A DNA stretch of 64,000 nucleotides from the NCBI RefSeq assembly GCF_003429005.1, contig NZ_QVQV01000005.1:62113-126112 (forward strand), read 5' to 3'. The DNA comes from Paraburkholderia sp. DHOC27 (GTDB lineage Bacteria; Pseudomonadota; Gammaproteobacteria; Burkholderiales; Burkholderiaceae). A program made the translations under genes and the position numbers. The first letter of the stretch is position 1, and each line of letters begins with the position of its first letter. Positions 25,463 to 34,761 of this stretch are shown here, in pieces. The notes under the pieces were generated by a model. It was not told the DNA's origin. It ran no database searches and worked only from the letters and a program-made list of their open reading frames with translations.

Positions 25463-25956
25463 TAAGTAGGTCTCCAGCGCCTTGCTAAATCTGTCGTTCG
25501 AGACCCGAAGGCCTTGAGAACGCGCGCATTGTAACTCTAATTATGCGATGGGCAATATTGTTGAAACGACAGGGTTTTCCTGCATTGCAACCTCATTTTT
25601 AAGACGCTTTTTGCGAAAAGGCGCAACCGGGTTGCGACATATTTTCGTGCATCAGTTGCACCATCGCCGAGCCAAGCAGCATCAAGTGTTGCGGCCATTC
25701 CGCCCAAGGGCCCGATTTCACCGCGTTGAGTGATAGGTAATACGTTTAGATAATCGGCCGTGTTCATGCACAATGTTAGTGCATTGAAAATCGACGCGCT
25801 CAGATATTGCCGATTAAACGGGGACACACCGATGTTTTGGGTGTGAAATCGAACGAAGAAAAATGAAAAAATTCGGCTGGAGAAGGTAGTTGATCAGCAT
25901 TTTTATGTGATCTGGCACCGAAACTTGAGGCGCCTACGGAAGGGGGCAGACATAAA
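25463..25956. promoter_or_regulatory. Intergenic region upstream of the liv binding-protein gene
   Basis: About 500 bp, visibly AT-richer than the coding flanks, between the liv cluster and the ispH terminator. A candidate minus-strand promoter is TTGCCC (25550-25555), 16 bp, TACAAT (25528-25533), about 65 bp before the start codon. A 96-codon frame at 25537-25827 overlaps this promoter and looks spurious. I see no other gene. Confidence 0.4.
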
Positions 25957-25981
25957 AAAAGCGCGCCCGGGGCGCGCTTTT
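25957..25981 (-). terminator. Terminator of fkpB-ispH
   Basis: Stem AAAGCGCGCC / GGCGCGCTTT with a short CGG loop; the A-run on the plus strand (25954-25960) supplies a strong T-run on the minus strand, 31 bp after the ispH stop. Confidence 0.85.
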
Positions 25982-26011
25982 CGTTACGACAGCCTTACAT
26001 TCACACCACGA

Positions 26012-26971
26012 TCACGCCGGCAGACCCAGCCCGCGTGGCAGCGGAAACGCGATGTTTTCCTCGATGCCGTCCAGCGCCCGCACATTGCGCACGCCCAGTT
26101 CGCGCAACCGTGCAATGACGGCCTGCGCCAGCACTTCGGGCGCAGACGCACCCGCGGTGACGCCGATGCGGCGCTTGCCGATGATCCACGCGGGATCGAT
26201 CTGGTCGGGCGAATCCACCATATAGGAAGGGATGCCGCGCTTTTCGGCCACTTCCCGCAGCCGGTTCGAGTTCGAACTGTTCGGGCTGCCCACCACGATC
26301 ACCACGTCGCATTGCGGCGCCATGAACTTGACCGCGTCCTGCCGGTTCTGCGTGGCGTAGCAGATGTCCTGCTTCTTCGGTTCCTTGATGGACGGATACT
26401 TGGCTTTGAGCGCGGCGATGATCTCGGCGGCGTCGTCCACGGACAGCGTTGTCTGCGTCACGAAGGCGATGCGCTGCGGATCGGCCAGTTGCAGCGCCTG
26501 TACGTCCTCGATGTCTTCGACGAGATACATGCCCTCGCCCGCCTGGCCCATGGTGCCCTCGACTTCAGGGTGACCCTTGTGGCCGATCATGACGATGTCG
26601 AAGCCTTCCTGACGCATCTTCGCCACTTCGATGTGAACCTTGGTGACGAGCGGGCAAGTGGCGTCATACACCCGCAAGCCACGCGATTCGGCCTCGGCTC
26701 GCACGTCTTTCGACACCCCATGCGCGCTGAAGATCACCGTGTTGCCGGTCGGCACTTCCTCGAGCTGCTCGATGAAGATTGCGCCTTTCTTGCGCAGATC
26801 CTCGACCACATAGGCGTTATGAACGATTTCGTGACGCACGTAAATGGGGGAACCATGCAGCTTGATCGCGCGCTCGACAATTTCAATGGCCCGATCGACA
26901 CCCGCGCAAAAGCCGCGCGGTTGCGCCAGCAGGATCTCGGCTTCGGTCAGAGTCGTATCCGTGGTGCTCAT
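26012..26971 (-). CDS. ispH: 4-hydroxy-3-methylbut-2-enyl diphosphate reductase IspH (LytB)
   Basis: Last enzyme of the MEP isoprenoid pathway, reducing HMBPP to IPP and DMAPP with an iron-sulfur cluster. The 319 aa match the family. Three conserved cluster cysteines are visible in QPRGFCAGVDRA (C22), DATCPLVTKVH (about C105) and ICYATQNRQ (about C206), with the proton-relay region around SPNSSNSNRL. It starts three bases after the fkpB stop, so the two are co-transcribed, as in many proteobacteria. Confidence 0.97.
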   Translation of the reverse strand: MSTTDTTLTEAEILLAQPRGFCAGVDRAIEIVERAIKLHGSPIYVRHEIVHNAYVVEDLRKKGAIFIEQLEEVPTGNTVIFSAHGVSKDVRAEAESRGLRVYDATCPLVTKVHIEVAKMRQEGFDIVMIGHKGHPEVEGTMGQAGEGMYLVEDIEDVQALQLADPQRIAFVTQTTLSVDDAAEIIAALKAKYPSIKEPKKQDICYATQNRQDAVKFMAPQCDVVIVVGSPNSSNSNRLREVAEKRGIPSYMVDSPDQIDPAWIIGKRRIGVTAGASAPEVLAQAVIARLRELGVRNVRALDGIEENIAFPLPRGLGLPA

Positions 26972-26973
26972 GT

Positions 26974-27429
26974 TTACAGAATTCCGATGATTTTCACTTC
27001 GAACGCCAGCGCCTGGCCAGCGAGCGGGTGATTGAAATCGAACAGGGCGGACGTTTCGCCCACTTCCTTCAGCACGCCCGCATAGCGGCCGCCGCCTGGT
27101 GCGTTGAATTCGACCAGGTCGCCCGGCGAAAAATCCTCACCGATCATGCTGTTTTCACGCAGCGTGGCAAGCGACACACGCTGGATCAGCTCGGGATTGC
27201 GCGGGCCGAAAGCCTGGCCGGGCGCTAGCTGAAAGGTCGAATGGTGGCCGACCTTCAATCCCAGCAAAATGTCTTCGAGCGGCGGCGCGAGATGGCCCGC
27301 ACCCAATAGCAACGTGGCCGGCTTCTCGGTGAAGGTGTTGATGACTTCGGCGCCATCGGCGAGCGAAAGCCGGTAATGGAGCGTGACGTGTGATCCGGGC
27401 TTCACTTCAGAGATGTCGATGATGCTCAT
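26974..27429 (-). CDS. fkpB: FKBP-type peptidyl-prolyl cis-trans isomerase, FkpB (SlpA) type
   Basis: Cytoplasmic prolyl isomerase and chaperone of 151 aa. The N-terminal VKPGSHVTLHYRLSLADG and the C-terminal DFNHPLAGQALAFEVKI are typical of the FkpB/SlyD group with an inserted flap domain. It lacks the SlyD histidine-rich tail. Its adjacency to ispH is a conserved gene pair, supporting the name. Confidence 0.93.
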   Translation of the reverse strand: MSIIDISEVKPGSHVTLHYRLSLADGAEVINTFTEKPATLLLGAGHLAPPLEDILLGLKVGHHSTFQLAPGQAFGPRNPELIQRVSLATLRENSMIGEDFSPGDLVEFNAPGGGRYAGVLKEVGETSALFDFNHPLAGQALAFEVKIIGIL

Positions 27430-27616
27430 GCATTACTCATTCAGTCGGGCGCCCTGCAATCGTGCGCCGTAGCGCGGCCGGTGCGGGTGGCGAGCCGTTG
27501 GGCTGCCGTGCGCAAAGGCTCTATTGTAAGCCACATATCTGGCGACGGCTTGCGCGCGTCATATCTCCCGTTACCGCCGGTAGGGACTTATCCCACAACT
27601 CATGGAGAACGATGAC

Positions 27617-28435
27617 ATGGACTACACCGCCTGTAACGAGGCGATCGCAACCGTCGACGACGACCCGCCGGCCGTCCCAGCTGATGATGCGGACGGCGCC
27701 CTTGCACCCACGACCCTCTGGGACGGACGCGCTGTGCTGGCATTGCCGCCCCGTCCGCTTTTTCCGACGCGGCGCCGCGGGAAGCCCGACATGCCACGCG
27801 AACGCCTGCTCGATTTCGGCCCCGGCGCGGTGACGGACGTCGAACTCGTGGCGCTGGTGCTCGGCACCGGACTGCCCGGCCACGATGTGTTCAAGATCGC
27901 CCAATCGCTCCTGAAACGCTTCGGCTCGCTGCGCGCCATGCTGGACGCGCCGCCGGCGGAATTCGACGGCCTGCCGGGCATCGGGCCGGCCAAAACTGCC
28001 CAGTTGCTGGCCATCCTCGAACTGGCGCGCCGCTCGTTGATCGAAAAAATGCGCGAAAAGCCGCTCATCGATTCACCCGAGGCGGTGGAGGATTATCTGC
28101 GCCTGCTCATCGGCTCGAAGCCGTACGAGGTCTTTATCTGCCTCTTTCTGGACGCGCGGCACCGTCTGATCAGTACCGAACAAGCTGCACGGGGCTCGCT
28201 CACGCGCATGGCGGTGTATCCGCGCGAAATCGTGCGGCAGGCGCTGTCTGTGAACGCGGCCAGCATGATCGTGGCGCATAATCACCCGTCCGGCGCGGTC
28301 AAACCCAGCGCCAGCGACCGGCGCCTCACCCGGGTGTTGCGCGAAACTCTGGCGCTCATCGACGTTTGCCTGATCGATCATCTGGTCATTGGCGCGCACG
28401 ACACGTTTTCCTTTGCCCGGGCGGGCTGGTCGTGA
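27617..28435 (+). CDS. radC: RadC-family JAB-domain protein
   Basis: 272-aa protein with an N-terminal helix-hairpin-helix-like part (FDGLPGIGPAKTAQLLAILELARR) and a C-terminal JAB/MPN metalloprotease-like domain bearing the metal motif AHNHPSGAVKPSASD. The name RadC is historical; a DNA repair role is doubtful, and relatives are often found on mobile elements. Start 27617 is favoured by GGAG nine bases upstream; ATG at 27602 would add five residues. It is divergent from fkpB. Confidence 0.93.
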   Translation: MDYTACNEAIATVDDDPPAVPADDADGALAPTTLWDGRAVLALPPRPLFPTRRRGKPDMPRERLLDFGPGAVTDVELVALVLGTGLPGHDVFKIAQSLLKRFGSLRAMLDAPPAEFDGLPGIGPAKTAQLLAILELARRSLIEKMREKPLIDSPEAVEDYLRLLIGSKPYEVFICLFLDARHRLISTEQAARGSLTRMAVYPREIVRQALSVNAASMIVAHNHPSGAVKPSASDRRLTRVLRETLALIDVCLIDHLVIGAHDTFSFARAGWS

Positions 28436-28762
28436 ATCGGCAAGTTGGCCGAGGTGCAGGGCGGCAAGACGGCAACTGAGCGGACAAACCAGCGGACAAA
28501 GTTCGGATAAATCTGCTTTCCCAAGGCGTTGCGTGTTGTTCCGGTCCGCAAATAAGGTTTGATTTTTCGGCGTTTTTCCTGCTAGAATTCCGGTTTGCCT
28601 GTTTCCAACCCTGTTCCGAAGCCATCAAAGGCGTTCCGGTAGAAAAGCAACTGATCGAGCAAAGCTAAGTAATCTGCTTAAGCAATGCGTGATCATCGCG
28701 ATACTCCCGGGAAACTTTCACGGCGTCCGAACTCAGAATTAGCGTATTAGGAGTGCTCTCAT
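28436..28762 (+). promoter_or_regulatory. Upstream region and promoter of rpmB-rpmG
   Basis: 327 bp without a gene. A good sigma-70 promoter is visible: TTGATT (28559-28564), 18 bp, TAGAAT (28583-28588), within an AT-rich block. Transcription would start near 28595, leaving a leader of about 168 nt before rpmB. I see no terminator or known ribosomal-protein leader motif in it. Confidence 0.6.
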
Positions 28763-28996
28763 ATGGCACGCGTATGCCAAGTAACTGGGAAAGCGCCGAT
28801 GAGCGGCAACAACGTTTCCCACGCGAACAACAAAACCAAGCGCCGGTTCCTCCCGAACCTGCAAAACCGCCGTATTTGGGTGGAAAGCGAAAACCGTTGG
28901 GTGCGTCTGCGCGTTTCGAACGCCGGCCTGCGCCTGATCGACAAGAACGGTATTGACGCTGTGCTCGCAGATCTGCGCGCACGCGGCGAAGCCTAA
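28763..28996 (+). CDS. rpmB: 50S ribosomal protein L28
   Basis: 77-aa large-subunit protein. MARVCQVTGKAPMSGNNVSH and the KRRFLPNLQNRRIWVESE core are canonical L28. A frame-shifted reading from 28753 is spurious. rpmG follows ten bases after the stop with its own AAGGAG, the usual pairing. Confidence 0.98.
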   Translation: MARVCQVTGKAPMSGNNVSHANNKTKRRFLPNLQNRRIWVESENRWVRLRVSNAGLRLIDKNGIDAVLADLRARGEA

Positions 28997-29006
28997 GGAG
29001 TAAATC

Positions 29007-29174
29007 ATGGCCAAAGGCGCACGCGACAAGATCAAGCTGGAATCGACCGCAGGTACGGGTCACTTCTACACGACGACGAAAAACAAGCGCAACATGCCGG
29101 AAAAGATGGAGATCAGCAAGTTTGATCCCGTCGTCCGCAAGCATGTGCCGTACAAGGAAACCAAGATCAAATAA
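29007..29174 (+). CDS. rpmG: 50S ribosomal protein L33
   Basis: 55-aa ribosomal protein beginning MAKGARDKIKLESTAGTGHF and ending KETKIK. It lacks the CxxC zinc pairs found in some L33 variants, so it is the zinc-independent form. AAGGAG lies seven bases before the ATG. It is co-transcribed with rpmB and followed by a strong terminator. Confidence 0.98.
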   Translation: MAKGARDKIKLESTAGTGHFYTTTKNKRNMPEKMEISKFDPVVRKHVPYKETKIK

Positions 29175-29203
29175 GGTCTTGCTTCCTGTTTGTTGACGAA
29201 GAG

Positions 29204-29232
29204 AAAAGCCCTGCATTCGTGCGGGGCTTTTT
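29204..29232 (+). terminator. Terminator of rpmB-rpmG
   Basis: Stem AAAAGCCCTGCA / TGCGGGGCTTTT (one mismatch) around a short loop, followed by TTTTTGC, 30 bp after rpmG. Confidence 0.85.
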
Positions 29233-29445
29233 GCATTTCCGGACGCTATTTTTCGCGCACCCGCTGCGCTCTCGTCCCTGTTTTCGTTACGTTTTCTCAG
29301 TTCCCTCTCTTTGCCCTACACCTGCCGTCCTGTGATTGGCCGTTCGGCCAGCTTTCGCTGATGTTTGTGGACGCGTATCCTTGCTCGTTTATCGGCATGC
29401 GGCAACGCGGTCGCGCCAGTGCATCAGGTGATGGAGACGCAGGAA

Positions 29446-31044
29446 ATGAATTTCGATGTAGCAATTGTCGGTAGTGGTCTCGCAGGTTTGAGTGTCGCGC
29501 TGAATCTCGCGGAGACGCGGCGTGTTGCAGTGGTGGTCAAGCGCTCCATGACCGAAGGGGCGAGCGATTGGGCACAAGGCGGCATCGCCGCGGTACTCGA
29601 CTCCGCCGACAGCATCGAAAATCACGTGCGCGACACGCTGATCGCCGGCGGCGGTCTGTGCGACGAAGCAGCCACGCGCTTCATCGTCGAACATGGTCGC
29701 AGCGCGATTGAATGGCTCATCGCTCAAGGCGTGCCGTTCACCAAAGACGACGCCGCGGAGTTGGGCTTCCATCTGACGCGCGAGGGCGGTCATAGCCACC
29801 GGCGCATCATTCACGCCGCAGATGCAACCGGTCACGCCGTCGTAGCAACGCTTAGTGAACGCGTGCGGCGGCATCCGAACATCACGCTGCTCGAAGATCA
29901 CTACGCCATCGACCTGATCACGTCCGACCGGCTCGGCCTGCCGGGACGCCGTTGCCACGGTCTCTACGCGCTGGATCTGCAAAGCGGCCGCACCGTCACT
30001 GTCGAAGCGCCGCATACCGTCCTCGCCACCGGCGGTGCCGGCAAGGTCTATCTGTACACCACAAATCCGGACACAGCGACCGGTGACGGCATCGCAATGG
30101 CCTGGCGCGCCGGTTGCCGTGTATCGAACATGGAGTTCATCCAGTTTCACCCTACGTGCCTGTTCCACCCCTACGCCAAATCCTTCCTGATTTCCGAAGC
30201 GGTGCGCGGTGAAGGCGGCATTCTGAAGTTGCCGGATGGCACGCGCTTCATGCCGGAGCACGACGAGCGCGCCGAACTCGCGCCGCGCGATATCGTGGCG
30301 CGGGCGATCGACTTCGAGATCAAGAAGCGCGGCATTGATTGCGTGTATCTCGACATCAGCCATCAGCCTGCCGCGTTCCTCGAAGAGCACTTCCCCACCA
30401 TCCTCGCGCGCTGCCGCGAGTTCGGTATCGACATCACCAAAGAACCCATCCCGGTGGTTCCGGCTGCGCACTATACGTGCGGCGGCGTCGTGACAGATCT
30501 GGCTGGCCGCACCGACCTCGCCGGTCTCTACGCCGTCGGCGAAACCTCCTGCACGGGTCTGCACGGGGCCAACCGGCTCGCGAGTAACTCACTGCTGGAG
30601 TGTCTCGTGATTGGCCGCTCAGCCGCCGCGGCGATCGAAGAGGAAGGCTTCGGCGCCGCCACGCATGCACCGCTGCCCGACTGGGATGAAAGCCGCGTGT
30701 CCGATCCGGATGAAGAAGTGGTGGTCGCCCATAACTGGGACGAGCTGCGCCGGCTCATGTGGAATTACGTGGGCATCGTCCGGACAGACAAACGGCTCGC
30801 ACGCGCCAAGCATCGCCTTGCGCTGCTGCGCGACGAGATCCACGAGTATTACGCGAACTTCAAGGTGAGCCGCGATCTGCTCGAACTGCGCAATCTGGTC
30901 GACGTGGGTTCGCTGATCGTCGAGAGCGCGCGTTCGCGTCGCGAAAGCCGCGGACTGCATTTCAGCCGCGACTGGCCCAGCGCGTTGCCTAAAGCATTGC
31001 CTTCGGTGTTGTCGCCCGAGCGCGTGCGGAACCGCAACGTTTAG
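29446..31044 (+). CDS. nadB: L-aspartate oxidase NadB
   Basis: FAD enzyme that oxidises L-aspartate to iminoaspartate, the first step of de novo NAD synthesis. The 532-aa protein opens with the dinucleotide motif VGSGLAGLSVALNLAE, contains HRRIIHAADATGHAV and EFIQFHPTCLF, and the FAD-capping HGANRLASNSLLECLVIG near residue 370. Start 29446 has GGAG nine bases upstream; earlier ATGs at 29365 and 29431 lack this. It converges on nadC-nadA across a shared terminator, and NadA is its pathway partner. Confidence 0.96.
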   Translation: MNFDVAIVGSGLAGLSVALNLAETRRVAVVVKRSMTEGASDWAQGGIAAVLDSADSIENHVRDTLIAGGGLCDEAATRFIVEHGRSAIEWLIAQGVPFTKDDAAELGFHLTREGGHSHRRIIHAADATGHAVVATLSERVRRHPNITLLEDHYAIDLITSDRLGLPGRRCHGLYALDLQSGRTVTVEAPHTVLATGGAGKVYLYTTNPDTATGDGIAMAWRAGCRVSNMEFIQFHPTCLFHPYAKSFLISEAVRGEGGILKLPDGTRFMPEHDERAELAPRDIVARAIDFEIKKRGIDCVYLDISHQPAAFLEEHFPTILARCREFGIDITKEPIPVVPAAHYTCGGVVTDLAGRTDLAGLYAVGETSCTGLHGANRLASNSLLECLVIGRSAAAAIEEEGFGAATHAPLPDWDESRVSDPDEEVVVAHNWDELRRLMWNYVGIVRTDKRLARAKHRLALLRDEIHEYYANFKVSRDLLELRNLVDVGSLIVESARSRRESRGLHFSRDWPSALPKALPSVLSPERVRNRNV

Positions 31045-31142
31045 GCTTGCGCACAGGGGTTTGCCCGTGAACTGAATGGGCTAGCAACAACCGATGTTTC
31101 GGCAGCGCGAGCGAGGTTGCTGCCAAACCGAGTCGCGCAAAT

Positions 31143-31174
31143 AAAAAGGCCATCGTTGCGAACGATGGCCTTTT
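31143..31174. terminator. Bidirectional terminator between nadB and nadC
   Basis: Stem AAAAGGCCATCGTT / AACGATGGCCTTTT with a GCG loop; A-run and T-run on either side serve the convergent nadB and nadA-nadC transcripts. Confidence 0.9.
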
Positions 31175-31204
31175 GCTTCCAACATTAAACTCGACGCGTA
31201 GGCG

Positions 31205-32104
31205 TTAAACGATCCGCATCGAGTAATCCGTCGCGCGCACGTCTTTCGTCAGCGCGCCAATCGAAATCCGGTCCACGCCGGTTTCGGCGATCGTGCGCAC
31301 CGTGTCGAAGTTGACGCCGCCCGACACCTCGAGCACCGCTCGACCTGCCGTTACGCGCACGGCCTCGTGCATGGCATCGAACGAGAAATTGTCGAGCAGG
31401 ATGGATTGCGCGCGATGCGCCAGCGCCGTCTCGAGTTGCTCGAGCGTCTCGACCTCGATCTGAATCGACACCCCCGCGTTCAACGCCAAAGCGGCATCCA
31501 TTGCGGCGCCCACGCCACCTGCGGCGGCGATGTGGTTTTCCTTGATCAGAATGCCGTCATACAGCGCGAGCCGTTGATTGGCACCGCCGCCCACGCGCAC
31601 CGCGTATTTCTGCGCGAGGCGCAGTCCCGGCAGCGTTTTGCGCGTATCGAGGATGCGCGCCTTGGTGTGCGCGATGGCATCCACATACCGACGCGTTGCG
31701 CTCGCCACCCCAGACAGCAGTTGCAGAAAATTGAGCGCGTTGCGTTCGGCAGTGAGCAGCGCGCGCACAGGTCCACGCATCTCACAGACCGCCGAATCGG
31801 CGGTCATCCTTTCGCCTTCCCGATAGCGCCACTCCACTTCGATGCGCGCATCGACGCGCCGCATCACTTCGTTGAACCACGGCACGCCGCACAGCACCGC
31901 ATCTTCGCGCACGATGATGCGCGCGCTGCGCACATCGTCCGCCGGCACGAGGCGGCCGGTTTGATCGCCAGCGCCGACGTCTTCCGCCAATGCGTCCGCT
32001 ACGTTGCGCGCCAGCGCCGCATCAAAGGCCGCGCCGTACTGTGCCCGCACTTCGGCGAAAAGGGGCGACACTGCGTCCGCTTGAACATTTACCGCTGTTG
32101 CCAT
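31205..32104 (-). CDS. nadC: Nicotinate-nucleotide diphosphorylase (carboxylating) NadC
   Basis: Quinolinate phosphoribosyltransferase, 299 aa; makes nicotinate mononucleotide from quinolinate and PRPP. Conserved segments include LNFLQLLSGVASATRRYVDAI, ILDTRKTLPGLRLAQKYAVRVGGG (substrate-binding Arg/Lys) and LIKENHIAAAGG. The ATG at 32104 overlaps the nadA stop as ATGA, so this start is preferred over a TTG one codon upstream. The two genes are translationally coupled. Confidence 0.96.
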   Translation of the reverse strand: MATAVNVQADAVSPLFAEVRAQYGAAFDAALARNVADALAEDVGAGDQTGRLVPADDVRSARIIVREDAVLCGVPWFNEVMRRVDARIEVEWRYREGERMTADSAVCEMRGPVRALLTAERNALNFLQLLSGVASATRRYVDAIAHTKARILDTRKTLPGLRLAQKYAVRVGGGANQRLALYDGILIKENHIAAAGGVGAAMDAALALNAGVSIQIEVETLEQLETALAHRAQSILLDNFSFDAMHEAVRVTAGRAVLEVSGGVNFDTVRTIAETGVDRISIGALTKDVRATDYSMRIV

Positions 32105-33243
32105 CAAGCCGCTCCCACGTTCGAAAACAAGCTCGTGTCTTTCGCGAGATCACCACTCGCCTGGACACGTTTCTTATGCCGCGCTGCGAAATCGAGCATG
32201 CGGTCAATCGGTAGTCGCGCCCGCTCGCCCACCGCGTGATCCACGAAGATTTCGTTGTGACCGCGCTCCAGCACGTCGGCGAGATTGGCGAGACCGTTCA
32301 TCGCCATCCACGGGCAGTGTGCGCAGCTCTTGCAGGTAGCGCTGTTGCCGGCCGTGGGCGCCTCGATGAAGGTCTTGCCTGGCGCCGCGAGCCGCATCTT
32401 GTGCAGGATGCCGAGGTCAGTCGCGACGATGAAATGCGTGGCATCGAGGCGCTGTGCGGCATCGATCAACTGCGTCGTCGACCCGACCACGTCGGCCAGC
32501 GCGACCACGCCATCCGGCGATTCGGGATGCACCAGCACCTTGGCGTGCGGATACTCGGCGCGCAACAGATCCAGTTCGATGCCTTTGAACTCGTCGTGCA
32601 CGAGACACGAGCCTTGCCAGAGCAGCATGTCCGCGCCAGTCTTCTTCTGGATGTAGCCGCCGAGGTGCCGGTCCGGTGCCCAGATGATCTTCTCGCCACG
32701 TGCGTGCAGATCCGCGACGATCTCAAGGCCGATTGACGACGTCACCATCCAGTCAGCACGCGCCTTAACGGCCGCGCTGGTGTTGGCGTACACCACCACC
32801 GTACGATCGGGATGCGCGTCGCAGAATGCCGAGAACTCGTCGATCGGGCAACCGAGATCGAGCGAGCAGGTGGCATCCAGATCCGGCATCAACACCCGTT
32901 TATTCGGGCTCAGAATCTTCGAGGTTTCGCCCATGAAACGCACCCCGGCCACCACCAGCGTCTGCGCTTCGTGATCACGGCCAAAGCGGGCCATCTCAAG
33001 CGAATCGGCCACGCAACCACCGGTTTCGTCAGCCAGCTCCTGCAGTTCCGGGTCCACGTAGTAATGCGCGACGAGCACGGCTTTCTCGCGCGCGAGCAAT
33101 GCGCGAATGCGTGCCTTCAACGCCTTCTTTTCTTCCGCCGAGGGCATGTCGGGCACCTTCGCCCATGCCTGCCCGACGCCGCACGTCGCGCCCTGCCCTT
33201 GGGGACGGTCGTATTCAACGTGCCTGATCGCCTGCTGATCCAT
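32104..33243 (-). CDS. nadA: Quinolinate synthase NadA
   Basis: [4Fe-4S] enzyme that condenses iminoaspartate with dihydroxyacetone phosphate to quinolinate. The 379 aa include the substrate-binding LVAHYYVDPELQELADETGG, SLEMARFG, and cluster cysteines in CVADSLE, DATCSLDLGCP and the late CKSCAHCPWMAMNGL. Start 33243 has GAGGAG just upstream; an extension of the frame to 33330 has no ribosome site. It precedes and overlaps nadC. Confidence 0.96.
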   Translation of the reverse strand: MDQQAIRHVEYDRPQGQGATCGVGQAWAKVPDMPSAEEKKALKARIRALLAREKAVLVAHYYVDPELQELADETGGCVADSLEMARFGRDHEAQTLVVAGVRFMGETSKILSPNKRVLMPDLDATCSLDLGCPIDEFSAFCDAHPDRTVVVYANTSAAVKARADWMVTSSIGLEIVADLHARGEKIIWAPDRHLGGYIQKKTGADMLLWQGSCLVHDEFKGIELDLLRAEYPHAKVLVHPESPDGVVALADVVGSTTQLIDAAQRLDATHFIVATDLGILHKMRLAAPGKTFIEAPTAGNSATCKSCAHCPWMAMNGLANLADVLERGHNEIFVDHAVGERARLPIDRMLDFAARHKKRVQASGDLAKDTSLFSNVGAA

Positions 33244-33327
33244 GATCTCCTCTACCCTGCTGGTACGGCCACGTAAGTTGCTGCGCGATGGACGCGTCGA
33301 ACGCAACGTTTCTGCGGCCCAAAAAAG

Positions 33328-33353
33328 CAAAACCCCGCCAACGCGGGGTTTTG
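33328..33353 (-). terminator. Terminator of the desaturase gene
   Basis: Perfect stem CAAAACCCCGC / GCGGGGTTTTG with a CAAC loop; on the minus strand it is followed by CTTTTTT. It lies 32 bp past the desaturase stop and just upstream of the nadA promoter region. Confidence 0.88.
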
Positions 33354-33384
33354 TGACGTACCTAAATTCTAGAGTATTTCGAGA

Positions 33385-34581
33385 TCAGGCATAGCGACGC
33401 AGGCGCGACGCAAATTCCTGGAGTGCCTTGATGCCGCTTTCTTCCGCGCGGTGACACCAATCCTGCAACTGGACCAGCAATTGTTCGCGCGAGGCGTTCG
33501 AACGCTCCCACATGGCGGCCAGTTCGTTACGCAACTCGATGTACGTACGCAGCTTCTGGCTGTTCGCAAAGATTTGCGGCAGTTGGCGCTTCTGCGGCTC
33601 GTCGAGACCAGCCTCTTCCTTATGGAACCAGCTACGTGCGCCGCGCATCACCTGATACTTCTCACGCGCGCCCACTTCCTTCAGATGAGCCAGTTCCTGG
33701 CGATACGCGCGCTTGAGCGCCTTGCCGTAGCGGGCCATCACTTCGTAGCGGTTGGCCAGCACGGCCTGCAGTGTGTCTTGATCCAGCACTAGCTTGCCGG
33801 TGGTCAGACGCGGCGTAGGTGCAATCTTCTTCACCTTCGCCAGACGGAACGCCGACATGATGCGGATGTACATCCAGCCAATGTCGAACTCGTACCACTT
33901 GTTCGACAGCTTGGCCGACGTCGCATACGTGTGGTGGTTGTTATGCAGTTCTTCGCCGCCGATCAGGATGCCCCACGGGAAGATGTTGGTGCTCGCGTCC
34001 GCCGAATTGAAGTTGCGATAACCCCAGAAGTGCGCGAGACCGTTGACCACACCGGCCGCCCAGAACGGAATCCAGATCATCTGCACAGCCCACACGGTCA
34101 GACCCACGAGGCCGAACAGCGCAACGTTCAGCACCATCATCAAGCTCACGCCCAGGATGGGGTACTTCGTGTAGACGTTGCGTTCCATCCAGTCGTTCGG
34201 CGTGCCGTGACTGAACTTGCGCATGGTCTCTTCGTTCTTCGCCTCGGTGCGATAGAGTTCAGCGCCTTCCAGCAACACCTTCCAGATGCCGCGCGTCTGC
34301 GGGCTGTGCGGATCTTCTTCGGTCTCGCACTTGGCGTGGTGCTTACGGTGAATCGCGGCCCACTGGCCGGTCAACATGCCTGTGGTCATCCACAGCCAGA
34401 AGCGGAAAAAATGACTGACCGCGGGATGCAGGTCGAGGGCGCGGTGCGCCTGGCAACGGTGCAGATACACCGTCACGCCGATGATCGTGATGTGCGTCAC
34501 CACGAGCGTATACACCACGAGTTGCCACCAGGAGAAACGAAGCAGGCCGTGGGCAAGGAAATCAAGCAAGGAATTCAACAA
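33385..34581 (-). CDS. Membrane fatty acid (acyl-CoA type delta-9) desaturase
   Basis: Di-iron membrane desaturase of 398 aa that introduces a double bond into fatty acyl chains, tuning membrane fluidity. Three histidine boxes are present: HRCQAH (41-46), HRKHH (78-82) and HNNHH near residue 213, with four hydrophobic helices. The C-terminal third (from about residue 260) is a charged, helical, mostly soluble extension beyond the core, seen in a subgroup of proteobacterial enzymes. The acyl carrier (CoA, ACP or phospholipid) cannot be told. Confidence 0.92.
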   Translation of the reverse strand: MLNSLLDFLAHGLLRFSWWQLVVYTLVVTHITIIGVTVYLHRCQAHRALDLHPAVSHFFRFWLWMTTGMLTGQWAAIHRKHHAKCETEEDPHSPQTRGIWKVLLEGAELYRTEAKNEETMRKFSHGTPNDWMERNVYTKYPILGVSLMMVLNVALFGLVGLTVWAVQMIWIPFWAAGVVNGLAHFWGYRNFNSADASTNIFPWGILIGGEELHNNHHTYATSAKLSNKWYEFDIGWMYIRIMSAFRLAKVKKIAPTPRLTTGKLVLDQDTLQAVLANRYEVMARYGKALKRAYRQELAHLKEVGAREKYQVMRGARSWFHKEEAGLDEPQKRQLPQIFANSQKLRTYIELRNELAAMWERSNASREQLLVQLQDWCHRAEESGIKALQEFASRLRRYA

Positions 34582-34761
34582 GGCAATTTACCTGTGGAAC
34601 GAGAGTGACAAGGCACCGCAAACACAGCGAAAAAACGCGGTGTCAAGAAAGTGAAAGCATACAAGCAGATTGGACGTCATTCTACGCGAACCGTTCCAAG
34701 TGTTTGTAACAATTGGGGATTTTTTGTGTCGCATCAACCAGGATAAACACGCTGACCCCAA

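Noticed and set aside
25537..25827. 96-codon frame on the minus strand upstream of the liv binding protein
   Set aside because: No ribosome site or recognisable protein, and it overlaps the likely liv promoter.
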